Positions 34,521 through 44,269 of a stretch of 64,000 nt of DNA are shown piece by piece. The notes under the pieces are model-generated. The model made no database searches. It saw nothing but the letters and a program-made list of their open reading frames with translations, and was not told the origin of the DNA. This DNA is from Gulosibacter molinativorax (GTDB taxonomy: Bacteria > Actinomycetota > Actinomycetes > Actinomycetales > Microbacteriaceae). The stretch is taken from contig NZ_CP028426.1 of assembly GCF_003010915.2 (NCBI RefSeq), positions 1,612,001-1,676,000 on the forward strand, read 5' to 3'. Position 1 is the stretch's first letter; every line of letters begins with the position of its first letter. The position numbers and the translations under genes were made by a program.

Positions 34521-35615
34521 ATGACCAGCAGCACGATTCGCGTTCTTGATCTCTTTGCGGGCGCGGGAGGGCTGACTGCTGGCTTCCACGAATCATCCGA
34601 GCGTTTCGAGACGGTGTCTGCTGTCGAGATGGATCCCGCGGCTGCGGCATCGTTCGAAGCAACGTTTGGACGAGGCATCGTCTATACCGGCTCGATCCAG
34701 GACTGGTTGTCTTCAGATCGGATGCCGCGTGACGTCGACGTCGTCGTCGGAGGCCCACCATGCCAGGGCTTTTCGACTCTTGGGAAGCAAGATGTAGAGG
34801 ATGAGCGCAATTCCCTCTGGGTTCAGTATGCGAAGACGCTCAATCTCGTCAAACCGCGGTACTTCGTGGTGGAGAACGTCGCAGCATTTGCAAAGTCGAC
34901 GCAGTTCGAGCAATTCGTGGCAGCGACTCAACCTGGTGGTTGGCTTGAGGATTACGCGTTCCGGCACGCTGTCCTGAACGCCGCGGACTACGGGGCTCCG
35001 CAAGCTCGGAAGCGGGCCGTACTCATTGGTCATCACAAAGACTTGCCGTTTCCCGGTTTTCCCGGTGCCACGCACTCGGCTACTGGAGAAGATGGCAAGA
35101 AGAGGCACAGTACCGTCTCGGAATGGTTTGCCGGTGTTCCCGCGCTTCCAGACCGTGACTCGGTTTTCTCGGCCAGATCTGTAGAGCACCACGGCAAAGT
35201 TTTTCCCGGGGAATTTGCACCCCGCGAACTTCACTGGAGCAGAAGCTATCAGGACCTCTCGCTCAAGCGTTTCGCGAGCATCCCTCCCGGCGGGAATCGC
35301 TTTGACCTGCCGGACGAGCTGAAAGCACCGTGCTGGCGAAAGCACACATCGGGCTCTGGCGATGTCATGGGCAGGCTTCATGCCGATCGACCATCAGTGA
35401 CGATTCGGACCGAATTCTTCAAGCCCGAGAAGGGTCGGTACCTCCACCCCACTGAGAACCGAGCGATCACGCACTATGAGGCGGCTCTGCTTCAAGGGTT
35501 CCCAGACAACCACCGATTCGTGGGGTCGAAGACTGCGATTGCGCGGCAGATCGGCAACGCCGTACCCATCCCCCTGGGGAAGGCGATAGCGCAGCAGCTC
35601 GAACGGCATTTCTAG
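34521..35615 (+). CDS. DNA (cytosine-5) methyltransferase
   Basis: 364-aa C5-cytosine methyltransferase of the Dcm family. Motif I VLDLFAGAGGLTAGF (8-22), catalytic GGPPCQGFSTLG (Cys81), ENV at 118-120, QARKRAVLIG (motif VIII) and QIGNAVPIPLGKAIAQQL (motif X) are all present. I use the ATG at 34521; upstream in-frame sequence overlaps the DUF1156 gene and has no motif. It would protect host DNA for the nuclease encoded by the MORC/Z1 module, a combination described in Iyer, Abhiman and Aravind's 2008 survey of MORC-associated restriction systems. Its last ~560 bases are duplicated at 37317-37874. Confidence 0.92.
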   Translation: MTSSTIRVLDLFAGAGGLTAGFHESSERFETVSAVEMDPAAAASFEATFGRGIVYTGSIQDWLSSDRMPRDVDVVVGGPPCQGFSTLGKQDVEDERNSLWVQYAKTLNLVKPRYFVVENVAAFAKSTQFEQFVAATQPGGWLEDYAFRHAVLNAADYGAPQARKRAVLIGHHKDLPFPGFPGATHSATGEDGKKRHSTVSEWFAGVPALPDRDSVFSARSVEHHGKVFPGEFAPRELHWSRSYQDLSLKRFASIPPGGNRFDLPDELKAPCWRKHTSGSGDVMGRLHADRPSVTIRTEFFKPEKGRYLHPTENRAITHYEAALLQGFPDNHRFVGSKTAIARQIGNAVPIPLGKAIAQQLERHF

Positions 35616-35819
35616 CGCAATGTGTTTGGCTCAGCTGGAGCCAGCACCTTTTTGAGGCCACGCGAATGGGCCCCAGCGGGCCACTCCCCCAATCGAATAC
35701 CAAAACGTCAAATTGCCAATCAGACGTTCCTCTCCCTGCTGCGATCAGCAGACCGCAGGGTGTCGGCGTGGAAGAAATATCACCATCGAAAAGCACGGCT
35801 CCACTGCTACGGTGAGCCC

Positions 35820-37040
35820 ATGCGCAAAACCTTCTTGGCGTGCCTCGCGGTGATACTCGGAGTGACTGGTTGCAGCACGGTGTCCGTGTCAAACGGCGCT
35901 TCGGAGGACGGGGGCCCGCCGGTCGACAGCACGGTCTGTGCGAACGAGGAGATTGCGGTCGGAGAGGACGGGAGCACGGTCGCGGACATCGTGCAGCAGG
36001 CGGTGGACGGCTCGGGGCTCACCTCCGCGCTGTATCGCGTGACCCGCGGCGATGAGGTGATCGCCACCGGAGCGATCGGCGACTCGATCCACGGGGTGCC
36101 CGCCGAGCTGGACATGCACTTCCGCAACGGGAATGTGGCGTTCGCTTACATGGGGACCCTGCTGCTCTTGATGGCTGAGGATGGCACCCTGACCCTCGAC
36201 GACACGATCTCGCAATGGCTGCCCGACCTCGACGTTCCCCGCGCGGACGAGGTGACGCTCAAGATGCTTGTGCAGAACACCTCTGGCTACCCCGACTACG
36301 TGCGGGACCCCGCCTTCGGCGAGCGCTTCCTGCAGAACCCCTTCCAGCAGTTCGACGCGGACGACCTGCTCGACTACGCGTTCACGACTCCCCCCTTGTA
36401 CGAACCCGGCACGGCCTGGAACTACGCACACACCAGCTATGTGATCCTGGGCGAGGTGCTCGCGGCCGCTGGCGGGCAACCGCTCGCCGACCTCCTGACG
36501 GAACGGGTCATCACCCCGATGGGGCTCGCCTCGACGACGCCGGTGCTCACGAGCGCGGTTCCCGAGCCTGTGCTCCACTCCTTCAGCAGCGAGCGCGAGG
36601 TCTTCGAGGACACGACCTACTGGAACCCCTCGTGGCAGACTGCCCCCGGTTCAGTGGTTGCCACGAACATCTGCGACCTCGCCGAGTCCGCGCAGGCCAT
36701 AGGCACAGGATCGCTGCTCTCGGATGCCTCGTTCGACGCCATGATCGCCCCGGAGACCGCGGAGCTCCCGGCACCTCCGGCATCCTGCACGGCTTGCAGG
36801 CAGTTCACCGAGGATCAGTACTACGGAATGGGCGTGATCGTTCGCGCGGGATGGATCCACCAGACCCCGCTCTTCGCGGGCACCGGGGTGGTGCACGCCT
36901 ATTTGCCTCCAGAGGATCTCACGGTCGCGGTAGTCGCCGTGAGCGGCAAGGAAAGTGATTCGACGCAAAACCATGCGATCGAGATCTGGACTTCGATCGC
37001 CGCCGAGCTCTCCCCCGATCACGTGCCCCCGGCCGGGTAG
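35820..37040 (+). CDS. beta-lactamase-fold (serine hydrolase-like) lipoprotein
   Basis: 406-aa exported lipoprotein. Signal peptide MRKTFLACLAVILGVTGC with lipobox GVTGC. The fold of class C beta-lactamase/PBP-like serine hydrolases is clear from GTLTLDDTISQWLPDL, TLKMLVQNTSGYPDY and EPGTAWNYAHTSYVILGEV. However the SxxK catalytic motif position reads FRNGNVAFAYMG: Ser is Asn and Lys is Phe, and the YxN position is YAH. Enzymatic activity is therefore doubtful; it may be a binding protein. ATG at 35820. It lies between the two methyltransferase copies and looks like former host chromosome next to nrdF. Confidence 0.78.
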   Translation: MRKTFLACLAVILGVTGCSTVSVSNGASEDGGPPVDSTVCANEEIAVGEDGSTVADIVQQAVDGSGLTSALYRVTRGDEVIATGAIGDSIHGVPAELDMHFRNGNVAFAYMGTLLLLMAEDGTLTLDDTISQWLPDLDVPRADEVTLKMLVQNTSGYPDYVRDPAFGERFLQNPFQQFDADDLLDYAFTTPPLYEPGTAWNYAHTSYVILGEVLAAAGGQPLADLLTERVITPMGLASTTPVLTSAVPEPVLHSFSSEREVFEDTTYWNPSWQTAPGSVVATNICDLAESAQAIGTGSLLSDASFDAMIAPETAELPAPPASCTACRQFTEDQYYGMGVIVRAGWIHQTPLFAGTGVVHAYLPPEDLTVAVVAVSGKESDSTQNHAIEIWTSIAAELSPDHVPPAG

Positions 37041-37070
37041 CGGCGCGCGGGTTGACTGGCTACAGGACCC

Positions 37071-37882
<812 letters not shown>

Positions 37883-37981
37883 AGCAATGTGGTGGCGTCA
37901 ACTGGCGTGTGCAACTTTTTGAAACCGCCAGCTTGTGATCCCGCCAACAGGTTCCCCCTAGAATATCGCGACCTCACATAG

Positions 37982-38890
37982 CTACTCTGTGCGCTTCGAC
38001 TTCTGCTGCGCCATCGCGCGAAGCCTTCGCTGAACTTCAGGTGGCGTCACAGAAACAAGCCGCTGACCACCCAGTTTCGGATAGAGCGGCCGATCCCGAC
38101 TGAAGATTGTGGAGTGATGCATATCCGGCACACCCTTGTTCCAGAGATGCAACTTCGATTCATGGGTGAACGAGCCCCGAACCGCATCGATTGCGCCACC
38201 CGTAATCCATCCAAAATCAGAATGCTCGATGAGCTGATATTCGACCGCCCGGGATACGCAAGCTGCAACCCAATCGGCAAACTGGATATTCGCACTTACG
38301 GCACTATCTAGATGCATCGGCGGCTCGACGATCCGCCGCATCTCCTCGAACTCACCCGAACGACTAAACATGTGGGCGTACATCGTCGGCATCCGTTCAA
38401 TGCGCTGTTTCTCGTTTACCTGATCCATCATCACAAGCAGATGATTGTGACGACTCTCAGCGTGGCGCGCAAGACGGTTCAGCGTCTCCTTCATGGCCAT
38501 GGCCTCGCGGGCATCCGTGTCTAGGTGAGTCTGGTTCGGCGTCCCAAGTGGTTTCTCATCGATGTAGTAGAAGAGGTTTCCACCGACCGAGCGGAGCCGC
38601 CGCACCAGTGCGCTAAAAACGCGGATCTGCTGAGGATACTTGTCGAGAGTTACCCTACGGAAGATCGCAGAGCCTTTCTTCTCCCATTGTGCGGGTCGGT
38701 CGCTGGCGGCGATTTCGGTGGCGTAGACCTTCCGCTTCTCCTCGGCAAACCAACTACCGAAACGTCGAGCTTCGGGAGCTGGCACGACGAATCCCGCATA
38801 GCCGAAGGCAGGACTGGTGTTAAATCGGGAATGATCCTTCGACACGAACGCGCCGGTCTCGCCAACCTCGTCAAGATACGCCAGAAGCAT
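37982..38890 (-). CDS. DUF3800 domain protein, copy B
   Basis: 302 aa, nearly identical to the protein at 621-1529. Differences: EEMRRIV for EEMLRIV, PKLGGQ for PKLDGQ and the tail KSKRTE for KSNNEN. The family's acidic positions YLDE, MMDQV and QFADW are conserved, so both copies should be functional. ATG at 38890, with the same hairpin 30 bases upstream. Downstream (left) lies the duplicated methyltransferase fragment. The retained coding capacity of two copies argues for recent duplication. Confidence 0.85.
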   Translation of the reverse strand: MLLAYLDEVGETGAFVSKDHSRFNTSPAFGYAGFVVPAPEARRFGSWFAEEKRKVYATEIAASDRPAQWEKKGSAIFRRVTLDKYPQQIRVFSALVRRLRSVGGNLFYYIDEKPLGTPNQTHLDTDAREAMAMKETLNRLARHAESRHNHLLVMMDQVNEKQRIERMPTMYAHMFSRSGEFEEMRRIVEPPMHLDSAVSANIQFADWVAACVSRAVEYQLIEHSDFGWITGGAIDAVRGSFTHESKLHLWNKGVPDMHHSTIFSRDRPLYPKLGGQRLVSVTPPEVQRRLRAMAQQKSKRTE

Positions 38891-39027
38891 GCATCCATCT
38901 TGTCCGCAGCCTCCGACACGAAAGCCCGCGCTCTCGCGCGGGCTTTCCGAATCGGCGCTCAGAGACCTATTTCATTCTCCGCTACCGGAAACCATGCTAG
39001 CCACTTTCGTTGTTAACTGCCAAGCTC
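37995..39027. repeat. long direct repeat, copy B (DUF3800 gene plus leader)
   Basis: Second copy of the 1.03-kb repeat at 634-1666. Here the dispersed repeat behind it is uninterrupted, which allows the IS in copy A to be delimited. The two copies bracket about 37 kb of cargo in the same orientation. Confidence 0.9.
38920..38947 (-). ncRNA. leader hairpin of DUF3800 gene, copy B
   Basis: Identical to the hairpin at 1559-1586: a 12-bp perfect stem with a GNRA-type loop in the minus-strand RNA, 30 nt before the start codon. Confidence 0.55.
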
Positions 39028-39228
39028 AAGGACCGCCTTTCGACAAGCTCAAGGACCGCCTTTCGACAAGCTCAAGGACCGCCTTTCGACAGGCTCAAGA
39101 ACCTTTCGACAGACTCAAGGATCGAGGACCCCTAGAAGTCCCAGTACTCGTCATGGGCCGCGTGATCACGCGGAACTTCGGGGCCCGCAGCGGGGCCGTG
39201 CCCTCTGCGTGCCACTCTGAAACAGGCT
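39022..39228 (-). repeat. tandem dispersed repeats plus nrdF-like 3' tail, copy B
   Basis: 39022-39125 contains three exact and two degenerate units of a 23-mer (AAGCTCAAGGACCGCC followed by TTTCGAC). The core CCTTTCGACAAGCTCAAGG is a REP-like sequence seen scattered in many genomes. It is followed on the minus strand by a tail ending DEYWDF and TAG at 39132-39134, homologous to copy A at 3111-3264. Confidence 0.7.
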
Positions 39229-39301
39229 GTGTGTCCACTGCTGTCCAGCGGTGCGTGGCACACCTCGATTCTACTCGCTGAGCGAAAATCGCGCCGGTCC
39301 G

Positions 39302-40177
39302 CTACTGGTTTGAGAAGCGATCCTTCAGCGCTTGCAGGGAACCTCTCGATGCTGGCACACGCACTGGGTCATAGCAGGTGGTGAAGTTGCCCATGTATCT
39401 CGGGTAGAGGTCCTTGCCGCCGCTTTCAGCACGGACTTTGCTGCTGTCACTCGTGACTCGTGCAAGACGATCGCCGAAGTACTTGGGCGCCCACTTGAAC
39501 TCTTCGAAATCAGGGTCGAACTTGTAGGCAGCGATGCGGCCCAGCAATGCACAGATCCAATCTGCGCACTGCACTGTTTGGTAGAGGTGGCTCTCAACCT
39601 CCATCGGGGGCTCCAGCAACCGTGTGGCGTTCTCGTGGGAGAACATGAACGAGGCCGCACCCGCGAACACTTCGAGACGTTCCCGGTCACCCTGCTTATC
39701 GAGGATCATCATGAGATTCTCTCCATCGGGGAGATTCCAGTGGATCCGCTGGATGAGCTGCTTCATGGCGTGGTCGTACCGTTTAGCATTGGTCTCTGAG
39801 ATCGCCTCGGGGCCTCCGCGCGGCTTCTCCTGACCGTAGAAGACGACCTTTGCGTCCAACTGTTCGAGCTTCGTGAGTACACGTCCAATGATGCGGCGTA
39901 CCTCGCGGTACTTCTCAACGTTCTGCGTGGTGAGGAGGGCCGATCCCTTCTTCTCCCAGTGCTCAACCTTCTTCCCTTGCGAGATCACCTTGACGTCGAT
40001 CTCTTCTTTGAGTCCGGACTCTTTGATGTATCGGAACGCGCCGGAGAGTTCACGCACGTTGTCCACCGGGATGATGAAGCCCCCGAGACCGAATACTGGA
40101 TGGGTCTTGTACGACTCGTGCTCCCTGCTGACGTAGAGGCCGTTGTGACCGAACTCGTCGAAGTAGCCGATGTACAA
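39302..40177 (-). CDS. DUF3800 domain protein, diverged third copy
   Basis: 291-aa DUF3800 protein only distantly similar to copies A and B but with the same landmarks: YIGYFDEFGHNG at the start, KKVEHWEKKGSALL (shared W-EKKGSA), LMMILDKQGDRERLE, and YQTVQCADWICALLG with the late Asp. TTG start at 40177 with GGAGG five bases upstream; the nearer ATG is out of frame. A hairpin lies ~22 bases upstream, as in the other copies. It is adjacent to the relaxase gene, both on the minus strand. Confidence 0.83.
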   Translation of the reverse strand: MYIGYFDEFGHNGLYVSREHESYKTHPVFGLGGFIIPVDNVRELSGAFRYIKESGLKEEIDVKVISQGKKVEHWEKKGSALLTTQNVEKYREVRRIIGRVLTKLEQLDAKVVFYGQEKPRGGPEAISETNAKRYDHAMKQLIQRIHWNLPDGENLMMILDKQGDRERLEVFAGAASFMFSHENATRLLEPPMEVESHLYQTVQCADWICALLGRIAAYKFDPDFEEFKWAPKYFGDRLARVTSDSSKVRAESGGKDLYPRYMGNFTTCYDPVRVPASRGSLQALKDRFSNQ

Positions 40178-40198
40178 TCATTCCTCCAGGAAACACGA

Positions 40199-40223
40199 AG
40201 GCCCGTGTCAGAAACACGGGCCT
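40199..40223 (-). ncRNA. leader hairpin of third DUF3800 gene
   Basis: Perfect 10-bp stem AGGCCCGTGT/ACACGGGCCT with a five-base loop. In the transcript it is followed by UUCGUGU and then the GGAGG ribosome site, the same order (hairpin, UUCGUGU, GGAGG) as in copies A and B although stem sequence and loop differ. This covariation supports a structured RNA or protein-binding element. It could instead terminate relaxase transcription, which runs toward it. Confidence 0.55.
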
Positions 40224-40352
40224 CGGAAGTGGAGCGCAAATGCGCGTCCAGGCCCAATCCTACGCGTACTCCGCAGACCGAGCAAGCGATCGGAGTTCGA
40301 GAAGGTTACGCCCAGGATACTGGGCAGCACCGACATCGAGACGGTCTCGGGG

Positions 40353-43300
40353 TCAAAGCCTCGGGACCTCAGCCGGTCTGGCGCTTGATCGTGACCCCTC
40401 CCACGACGATCGTGCCAGTCCTTCGATCGAGCGAAGCGCACCCTCAGCGCGTGCACGGTCAACCTTCTGGGTTGTGGCATCGGGAGTGGGCCCGAGAGGT
40501 GTCGCTGCCGTGACTCCGTACCGATCGCGATAAGCGGCGACCACGCGAGCGTTGCGGCGCCAGACGTTGAGGCTGCGCAGATCGCCAGGCTCGGCGGTGA
40601 CTGCCGTCAACCATGGCGCTGAATCAGTAATTGCCGCGCTGAGGAGTGCGTCTGCCCGCTCTTCGATCAGCTCCGCACGCTCCGTGAGTGAGCGTTGCAT
40701 CTCCTCGTTCATCGCACCGGTCGCTTCGGGAATGAGCCCAGCGATGAGCCTCGCGGGCTTCTTGATGCGCCCCGATCCGGCGGGTCGTGTGGTTGCAGTA
40801 GCCACACGGTGACGCAGCACCGCGGCGATGTCGTCGGCGTCACCGAAGTCACGCGCAGGCACGAGACGAGGCAGCAGTCGCTCGACGTCGTGGTTGTTAG
40901 CCTCAGCCCGGCGTAGCTCAGCGGTAAGCGGCCCGAACGCATCAGAATCGACCACACTCTCCGCTTGCTCGGCGCTCAGCCCGGAGGACCTGATCAGCGA
41001 CGCCCACCGGTCGCGCTGCGCGGCAGCGGCGATCGTCTCGTACTCGGCGGCGAGCTGGGCGATGGTTCCCCAGAGCTCTTGCTCGGCGGCGAGGGTTTCG
41101 TGCGCAGACAGCTCGGCGCCCACGTGCTGGAGCACACCACTCAGAACGCTCTGTGCGGTGGCCTCCCCATGGTCGCCGGGGTGCGGACCTACGTGGGAGT
41201 CATCGGGCTTGTCGACTGCGACGTAGGCGATGTTCGCGTCGCGACCCCGGGTCGTTGCGACGTACAGGCTCTCGCGCGTCAGCGAAGCATCCACAAGTAC
41301 ATGCGCTGTGTCAGTGGTCAGGCCTTGGGCGCGGAAGGAGGTGACAGCGTAGCCGAGATCGACGTGCTCGGCGACGTAGTCTGCCGGGAGCAGCAGGTTG
41401 GCTCCTCGTGAGCGTCCTTCCCGTCGAATGAGCATCGAACCATCCGTGCGAACATCGAGAACGTGCCACCGGTCACCATTGCGTACCCAGCTTCCAGCTG
41501 CCCGAAGTCGCCGATCGTTCTTACGCGTGATCACGACGTCGCCGTTCGCCGCTTGGGTGCCGTCGTGCAGGTCAACTTCGCGCGGGCCGCGCACGACACC
41601 ATCGAGGATCAGGGCTGTACGTGCACGAGTGTTGAGCGCAGTGACCGATTTGTTCGAGTCAGAGACGAGCACGGTCGCCCGCCCGACGAGTTGGTCGGTC
41701 CGCCATGCAGCGTACGCGGCCTCGATCATGGCTTCGGTGTCACCCTCAACGATGCGGCCGCGCTCCGCGTAGGTGTCGAGCACTTCGGCGCGACCGTGGC
41801 GGAGGTCGAGGGAGGCGCGCTTCTCCCAGTCGTGTGTGAAACGGTGCACGTCGACGAGTTCGGCGACGTCGTCACGGTCGTGAGCGAGAAGCCCGAACGC
41901 ACCGCCCGCGTCCACAGCTTGGAGCTGCGCGTAGTCACCAACGAGCAACACCTTCGCTCCAGTGTCCGCCGCGAGCCCGACGATGCGGTCAAGTGACAGC
42001 GTTCCGGCAAGGGATGCCTCGTCGATGATGACGAGCTGATTCGCGGTGAACGTCTCACCGGTTTGGAGGTGTGTCTGCCACCACTTCGCGGTGTTCTCAG
42101 TCACGATCCCGAGGTCTTCGCCGAGCACCTCGGCCGCGCCCGACGAGGGCGCGAGTCCGACAACAGAGCCTGGGCCGTGCTCCTTCTCCCACGCCCGGCG
42201 GAGCGCGCTCATCGCTGTCGTCTTTCCTGCTCCGGCGGGGCCGACCAGCACGTCGACCACGCGTCCAGACACGGCGATCGCCGCCAGCGCGGATGCTTGA
42301 TCAACGCCGAGCATCCGTCGCTCACCGTCCGGCTTCCGCGAAACTCGTTCGATGGTCGCCAGCGGAATTGTGGGGCCCGACGTCGTCCGTGAGAGCTGCA
42401 GCAATCGGTCCTCGGCGTCGAGCAGTTCCCCTGATGAGAAGACGGTGGAATGCTTCGGGCGGAACACCGACGACTCATCGGCACGTCGGAAGACTGCGGG
42501 ACTGGATGCCAGCTCGGGCGGCGTCAACCGGAATGATGCACTCTCGGCAGCATCCACGACCATGCCGATCACCGCCTCGCGGTCGCGCGTGCTCGCAAAG
42601 CGATACCCCATTGTCTGGCGGGCCGCCTCGGCGGTGAGGTTCCAGCGTCGCCAGGTGGAGCGCTTCTCCCCTACAGTCGCGACCACGCTCGAACCGAGGT
42701 TCGCGATGACGTCCACTGGCATATCGTCTGTACGTAACAACATTGGCGCATCGTTGGCGACAACCGTTCGCGCCCAGCTCGTCGCGCCTTCCTCCAGGAT
42801 CGCCCCAGCGCGTTGCCGCCAGCGGTCAGTGAGGTCAGCGAGCGAATGGATCTCCTTCTCCGGCCGCGTCGCGAGTGTCGCCTGAGCACGCAGCTTGATG
42901 ATCCTCGCACTGGATGGCTGCCTGCCGTGCTTATCGACGTACGCCGCGATGAGACGATCCTTCTCCTCATCAATGTGTCTCGAACGCGATGAAAACGCAT
43001 CGACCAGGGCCTGCGGAACTGAGGCAATGCTCCACGCCGGGTTTCGGTCGCGACCTCGCTCGCGGGCTTCCCATTCGACGCCCAGTGTGCGTGTGAGGTG
43101 GTCGGCGAACACGGCTTCATGAAGCTCGGAGAGCGCGACCGTTGCGGCGTGCATCGGGCGGCTGTCGAGGCTGCGCCATTTGTTGTCGAGCACGGTCTGG
43201 ACCTTGTTGCTGATGACGACGTGGGTGTGTAGGTGTGGGTCACCAGCCCGTGAGTCGTAGTGGTCGTATGCCGTCGCGATCAACCCGCGTACGTCGACCT

Positions 43301-43901
43301 GCGCAACGGCACCGTCGCCGGGGGTTGCACCGGCGCGAGTGGCTGCAACTTCGCGCTCCATGAACGCAACCACCTCTGCAACCGCCGCATGGTGGGCATC
43401 AACGATGAGCGATTGCGTCCCAGCGTCGGCGACCCCCCAGAGCACGGAGGCGGACTTCGGGATCGAGAACGTGTAGTCATATCCTGCGACCGCTCGACGG
43501 GTGCCCCGCGCTGACTCTTCAGCTTCGATCGCAGCCACCTCGCGACCGCGCGCCGCAGCGCTTAGATCGGGCGCGAGCGCAGCGACTCGCTCGGCGATCC
43601 GATCGGCTCTGGGCTTGTATTGCGGATACGCCCGCCCGAGTGGTTCGCCCGTGATGGGGTCGCGGCCCATACCGATGAGCAGCTGGAGCTGGGCCTCGGA
43701 GACCTCTTCGCCCACGAGGAGTCGTCCGCCTCCAAGCGCAGCCACGCCATCACCCATCCACCTGCCGGGTGGCGTGCCGTCGGCGCCGTAGTAGCGCGTC
43801 AGCGGCGTCGAGAGGTCGCGGTCACCGTCCCCGGCTGCGACGGTGCGCAACAGGTACTTGTACCCATCGCCCGCCGACATCAGCCTCATCGACACCGTCA
43901 T
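40353..43901 (-). CDS. MobF-type relaxase/helicase (TraA-like)
   Basis: About 1182-aa conjugative relaxase. The N-terminal TrwC-like domain has MRLMSAGDGYKYLLRTVA with the candidate nicking tyrosines and the metal-binding three-His motif DPHLHTHVVISNK. The RecD-like helicase half has Walker A GPAGAGKTTAM, IIDEASLAG, LLVGDYAQLQAVD and a late SFRAQGLTTD/VATTRGRD. I use the ATG at 43901 (GGTGGG upstream); an ATG at 43940 is in frame but precedes a palindrome. It would nick at oriT and unwind the strand for transfer. No coupling protein or T4SS gene is adjacent; other transfer genes appear at 57-60.7 kb. Confidence 0.92.
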   Translation of the reverse strand: MTVSMRLMSAGDGYKYLLRTVAAGDGDRDLSTPLTRYYGADGTPPGRWMGDGVAALGGGRLLVGEEVSEAQLQLLIGMGRDPITGEPLGRAYPQYKPRADRIAERVAALAPDLSAAARGREVAAIEAEESARGTRRAVAGYDYTFSIPKSASVLWGVADAGTQSLIVDAHHAAVAEVVAFMEREVAATRAGATPGDGAVAQVDVRGLIATAYDHYDSRAGDPHLHTHVVISNKVQTVLDNKWRSLDSRPMHAATVALSELHEAVFADHLTRTLGVEWEARERGRDRNPAWSIASVPQALVDAFSSRSRHIDEEKDRLIAAYVDKHGRQPSSARIIKLRAQATLATRPEKEIHSLADLTDRWRQRAGAILEEGATSWARTVVANDAPMLLRTDDMPVDVIANLGSSVVATVGEKRSTWRRWNLTAEAARQTMGYRFASTRDREAVIGMVVDAAESASFRLTPPELASSPAVFRRADESSVFRPKHSTVFSSGELLDAEDRLLQLSRTTSGPTIPLATIERVSRKPDGERRMLGVDQASALAAIAVSGRVVDVLVGPAGAGKTTAMSALRRAWEKEHGPGSVVGLAPSSGAAEVLGEDLGIVTENTAKWWQTHLQTGETFTANQLVIIDEASLAGTLSLDRIVGLAADTGAKVLLVGDYAQLQAVDAGGAFGLLAHDRDDVAELVDVHRFTHDWEKRASLDLRHGRAEVLDTYAERGRIVEGDTEAMIEAAYAAWRTDQLVGRATVLVSDSNKSVTALNTRARTALILDGVVRGPREVDLHDGTQAANGDVVITRKNDRRLRAAGSWVRNGDRWHVLDVRTDGSMLIRREGRSRGANLLLPADYVAEHVDLGYAVTSFRAQGLTTDTAHVLVDASLTRESLYVATTRGRDANIAYVAVDKPDDSHVGPHPGDHGEATAQSVLSGVLQHVGAELSAHETLAAEQELWGTIAQLAAEYETIAAAAQRDRWASLIRSSGLSAEQAESVVDSDAFGPLTAELRRAEANNHDVERLLPRLVPARDFGDADDIAAVLRHRVATATTRPAGSGRIKKPARLIAGLIPEATGAMNEEMQRSLTERAELIEERADALLSAAITDSAPWLTAVTAEPGDLRSLNVWRRNARVVAAYRDRYGVTAATPLGPTPDATTQKVDRARAEGALRSIEGLARSSWEGSRSSARPAEVPRL

Positions 43902-43914
43902 TCGTGCCCACCTA

Positions 43915-43931
43915 TCCTCCGTTACGGAGGA
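43915..43931. promoter_or_regulatory. palindrome in the relaxase leader
   Basis: TCCTCCGTTACGGAGGA, 7-bp arms around a 3-base centre, 14 bases before the relaxase ATG. In the transcript one arm contains the GGAGGA Shine-Dalgarno, so the hairpin could hide the ribosome site; a repressor operator is the alternative. Confidence 0.45.
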
Positions 43932-44184
43932 GGTGAACATGTGGCATCTGAGGCGTCACGAACTCGTCGCGGAAGGCGACGTTCCTCGATCTGCCAGACG
44001 CGTGGGGCTACAGACGAAGGTCTGGCCTGTGTCAACGACCGGCGTGATCGATCAAGTCCAGGCGACAAGAACCTCCACGGCATACCTTGGTTCAGTGCGC
44101 AGGTCAACGCCGCGAGTGCCGACCTCGGGCAGCTGCTCGTTCCGTCCTTTGGCACATGCCACTCAGAAACCACACTCCCGCTGA
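43932..44184. other. intergenic between relaxase and copper operon
   Basis: About 250 bases without a convincing gene. It could contain the transfer origin, since relaxase genes often lie beside oriT, but I see no diagnostic nic-site consensus. Confidence 0.3.
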
Positions 44185-44201
44185 ATACCCCGGGGAGGTA
44201 T
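44185..44201 (+). promoter_or_regulatory. CsoR-like operator of the copper operon
   Basis: ATACCCCGGGGAGGTAT, with ATACC/GGTAT arms and a GC-rich centre, like the sites at 9369 and 9405. It is about 70 bases upstream of the first copper-related gene. Copper-sensing CsoR repressors bind such sequences; no csoR gene is in the window. Confidence 0.65.
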
Positions 44202-44269
44202 CATGCGGAGTGGTATTGAAATAGAATGGGTGAGGCAATTTGAGTCTTACCGGCCCGGGAGGTGGAGGT

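Noticed and set aside
39022..39125. Tandem 23-mers considered as a CRISPR array
   Set aside because: Units are contiguous with no unique spacers, no cas genes are present, and the core matches a common dispersed REP-like sequence.
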